Shown: positions 62,301 through 64,000 of the stretch, in pieces
How positions within the stretch are numbered: position 1 is the first letter of the stretch
Layout of the letters: each line of letters starts with the position of its first letter
Assembly: GCA_013396525.1 (NCBI GenBank)
Contig: VWYX01000081.1
Span: 911,451-975,450, forward strand
Reading direction: 5' to 3'
Length of the DNA: 64,000 bases
DNA from: Chaetorhynchus papuensis
Taxonomy: Eukaryota; Chordata; Aves; Passeriformes; Rhipiduridae
The notes under the pieces: generated by a model
What the model was told of the DNA's origin: nothing
The model's database searches: none
What the model saw: only the letters and a program-made list of their open reading frames with translations
Program-made: the position numbers and the translations under genes

Positions 62301-62968
62301 ATGATGTTCAGTCGCCTTTTTTGATTGTCACATTCTGCTTCTGAGTCTCAATTATGGAGACATAATAAATTGTCTTGAATAAACTGAAAGTAACAAGGCC
62401 TCCAGAAAGTAATACAGGATAAGAGATAGTGAAAAAATTGCTCTTTTTCTTCTTTTTCATGCCATATCATAGTTTCATTGTGAGAGGAGTAAGGTGACTT
62501 TCACAAGAAAATCTTTGAGAAAAAATATGCATATTTATAGAAAAAAAAATCTATTTTCTTGTATGTATGAATCTATTAAAAGCTTGTAAAAATAAAAGTG
62601 TGCATTTCTTCACAATCTTCACATTCTTCACATATTATCTAAGGGAATAATTTGGAAAAAACCAGTGAACATTGCATGGACAAAATGCTTACAGTGGCAA
62701 TCAAAGATGAAAATAGTTTACAGTCTACTGTTTACTCAACTTTTTCATACTTTATATATGTTTGGGGACAGGGTGGGTGGGTCAAGATGAGGTTGTGGGA
62801 CATGTTTGTTTCTTTGCTAGTCTCTTCGTACTTGTGCTGCTCCTGAAAGACTCTCTCAGTCTGAGGCACATGCTGCCTGAACCTTGAAAGCTATGATACC
62901 TCCATTTCAAGGAGCTGGAGACATTCTGTAGTAATTTCAGAGAAAATGTCTTCCGCATAACAAGCACC

Positions 62969-63028
62969 TTTTTTTTTTTTTTTTTTTTTCTGCAGGAACT
63001 GGCAGGTTTTCAGTATACTGCAGTAAGA
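62969..63028 (+). other. Candidate 27-nt microexon with strong acceptor
   Basis: A run of 21 T (62969-62989) is followed by CTGCAG (62990-62995), an excellent acceptor. A GTAAGA donor occurs at 63023-63028. The 27 bases between (62996-63022) are a multiple of three. Spliced in before the CELF4 exon they would keep the frame open and add nine residues at the start of RNP1. No RNA evidence is available, and T tracts are common here, so chance is quite possible. Confidence 0.2.
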
Positions 63029-63844
63029 AGAAATAATTTGATCACATCAGACACACAACTGGAGTTAGATATTGCAACATCAACCAGTTTTACCAGAAGG
63101 GAAGCATGGAGGTGGGGAAGGAAGGAAAAGCAGGGCTCTACCTTGACAGGGCTTTAGCCTTTGTAGTTCATAAGACAACTTTTTGGAAGAATCAGAGATA
63201 TAACTCAGTGGTGTATCCCTGAAGTTCAAATGATCTGTGGGTCAGGGATGTTTTGGAGTGATTGTCTGGGCTTTGGCATGGTTGTGTGGCATGATACATA
63301 ACTGGAAACCATTGAGTCCTTGAAGCAGCCGGTGCACGGTGCTGACTTTGTGGCGTGATGCAAAAAGAGCAACAAGTTTTTGGTGCAGGTCAGGCTGAAC
63401 AATAGAAATATTCCTCTGCAGTAGGAAGTTCCAAGTCCTTGTATGCCCTTTTCTTAAAGTACTTGGTACAAAAGAAAGGCATGAGGCCTCTCAGCATATG
63501 GTAGAACTTGCTCCCAGTGCTGCTGCTGGGGCAGGACTGGGATCTCATACCCCACCTTGCCATCATGTGGAACCTTTGAGATCCTTAATCCTGGGCAGCC
63601 TTCTGTATCTGACACTTAAGCATGTGTTGAAGGAAAAATAAGCACTCACAGGTAGACTGTTGCTCACTCTCCACCAGGGCTCAGAGGAAGCTATGATAGC
63701 TTCATTTCTTGACTCTTTACTAGTGACATACTAAGGAGAGAATTTTATGATTGATTTACTGGGAACGGGACGATGACAGGAAAGTGGTTCGTTCTATGTC
63801 TCAATTTCAGGAGGATCTTCTCTGAAATGCTGCTGTTACTGAGG

Positions 63845-63860
63845 TCTTTTTTCTTTGCAG
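63845..63860 (+). promoter_or_regulatory. 3' splice site of the CELF4 exon
   Basis: An uninterrupted pyrimidine stretch leads into TTTGCAG immediately before the exon. The preceding 40 bases contain possible branch-point contexts (CTGAA near 63825 and GTTAC near 63838) but neither is decisive. The upstream AG-free interval and exact junction agree with the reading frame of the CELF protein. Confidence 0.9.
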
Positions 63861-63943
63861 GCTGTGCCTTCCTAACATACTGCGAAAGGGAGTCTGCTCT
63901 AAAGGCCCAGAGCGCACTGCATGAACAGAAGACGCTGCCGGGG
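63861..63943 (+). CDS. CELF4: CELF4 internal coding exon (RRM1, RNP1 segment), partial gene
   Basis: CELF4 is a neuronal RNA-binding protein of the CELF/Bruno-like family that controls mRNA splicing, stability and translation. The exon is 83 bp. It begins with the last two bases of a split Gly codon and then reads CAFLTYCERESALKAQ, followed by SALHEQKTLPG. The GCAFLTY part is the RNP1 strand of RRM1, where Phe and Tyr stack on RNA bases; the rest is the following helix and turn. The frame is open and the last codon is complete, so the next exon starts in phase 0. The acceptor is TCTTTTTTCTTTGCAG (63845-63860) and the donor is GTGAGT (63944-63949). From memory of the family, the CERESALKAQ block matches CELF4, whereas CELF3, 5 and 6 have CARDSA at this place and CELF1/2 differ more. 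The flanking coding exons are outside the window. Exon identity is very secure; the paralogue call is strong but rests on a few residues. Confidence 0.93.
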
Positions 63944-64000
63944 GTGAGTCCAGACTGATAACTTTTTTTTTTTTTTTTTTTAATCCAAAATGGGTTACAT
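63944..64000 (+). other. CELF4: 5' splice site and start of the next CELF4 intron
   Basis: The donor is GGG|GTGAGT, a good match to the vertebrate consensus. A run of about 19 T follows at 63963-63981. T-rich tracts just downstream of a donor can be bound by TIA-type proteins that help U1 recruitment; this role is inference. Nothing else is seen before the window ends. Confidence 0.85.

Larger units (their letters stand above)
1..63860 (+). other. CELF4: Long intron preceding the CELF4 RNP1 exon (3' part of intron 1)
   Basis: No other exon with plausible coding sequence was found on the + strand before 63861. The exon encoding the N-terminus and the first half of RRM1 is absent, so the donor of this intron lies upstream of base 1. 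In vertebrates CELF4 has a very long first intron, which fits more than 63 kb without a coding exon. Transcription is inferred to run left to right. Content is unique AT-leaning DNA, enhancer-like blocks, CR1 pieces, ancient repeat relics and simple repeats, listed separately. An antisense or nested non-coding RNA cannot be excluded from sequence alone. Confidence 0.85.

Noticed and set aside
1..64000. CRISPR arrays, tRNA, rRNA, operons, phage or viral genes
   Set aside because: No evenly spaced direct repeats, cloverleaf or ribosomal segments, and no tightly packed coding frames. No endogenous retrovirus genes or paired LTRs were recognised.

Overview
The window is vertebrate nuclear DNA, most likely from a bird. 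It is AT-leaning and almost entirely non-coding, with no bacterial-type gene packing. The recognisable transposons are CR1 LINE pieces at low density, plus heavily eroded SINE/L2-like remnants. That sparse, CR1-dominated repeat content is typical of birds; another sauropsid cannot be excluded by eye.

Only one protein-coding exon is convincing. It lies on the + strand at 63861-63943 (83 bp), has a strong acceptor and a GTGAGT donor, and encodes the RNP1 part of the first RNA-recognition motif of a CELF/Bruno-like protein. The residues fit CELF4 (BRUNOL4) better than CELF3, 5 or 6. The rest of the window is therefore read as the 3' part of the long intron before this exon (1-63860), plus the first bases of the following intron (63944-64000). 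The exon with the protein start must lie upstream of base 1.

Layout of the intron. 1-19106 is unique sequence with several AT-rich, homeobox-motif-containing stretches that look like conserved non-coding elements; the best is 15290-15640, which keeps many CpGs. 19107-19128 is a run of N followed directly by a G-quadruplex-type G-rich stretch. 19129-36400 holds a CR1 3' end (26732-27100), a small plus-strand CR1 tail (31235-31310), a few ancient SINE-like relics and low-complexity tracts. 36400-58280 holds a TG-rich tract, an older CR1 piece (47370-47740), a perfect CpG-rich inverted repeat beside a CACGTG E-box (48556-48593), and a pyrimidine tract joined to a donor that resembles a recursive splice site (48901-48940). 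58290-59840 is the longest transposon, a minus-strand CR1 with a decayed reverse-transcriptase fragment. 59850-63860 leads to the exon through two further enhancer-like blocks (60090-60560 and 61750-62300) and a possible 27-nt microexon (62996-63022).

No operon, CRISPR array, rRNA or tRNA gene was seen. Open reading frames elsewhere, up to 182 codons, look like chance frames or transposon debris. All statements about conservation and enhancer or splicing function are inferences from sequence appearance; no alignment or expression data were available.
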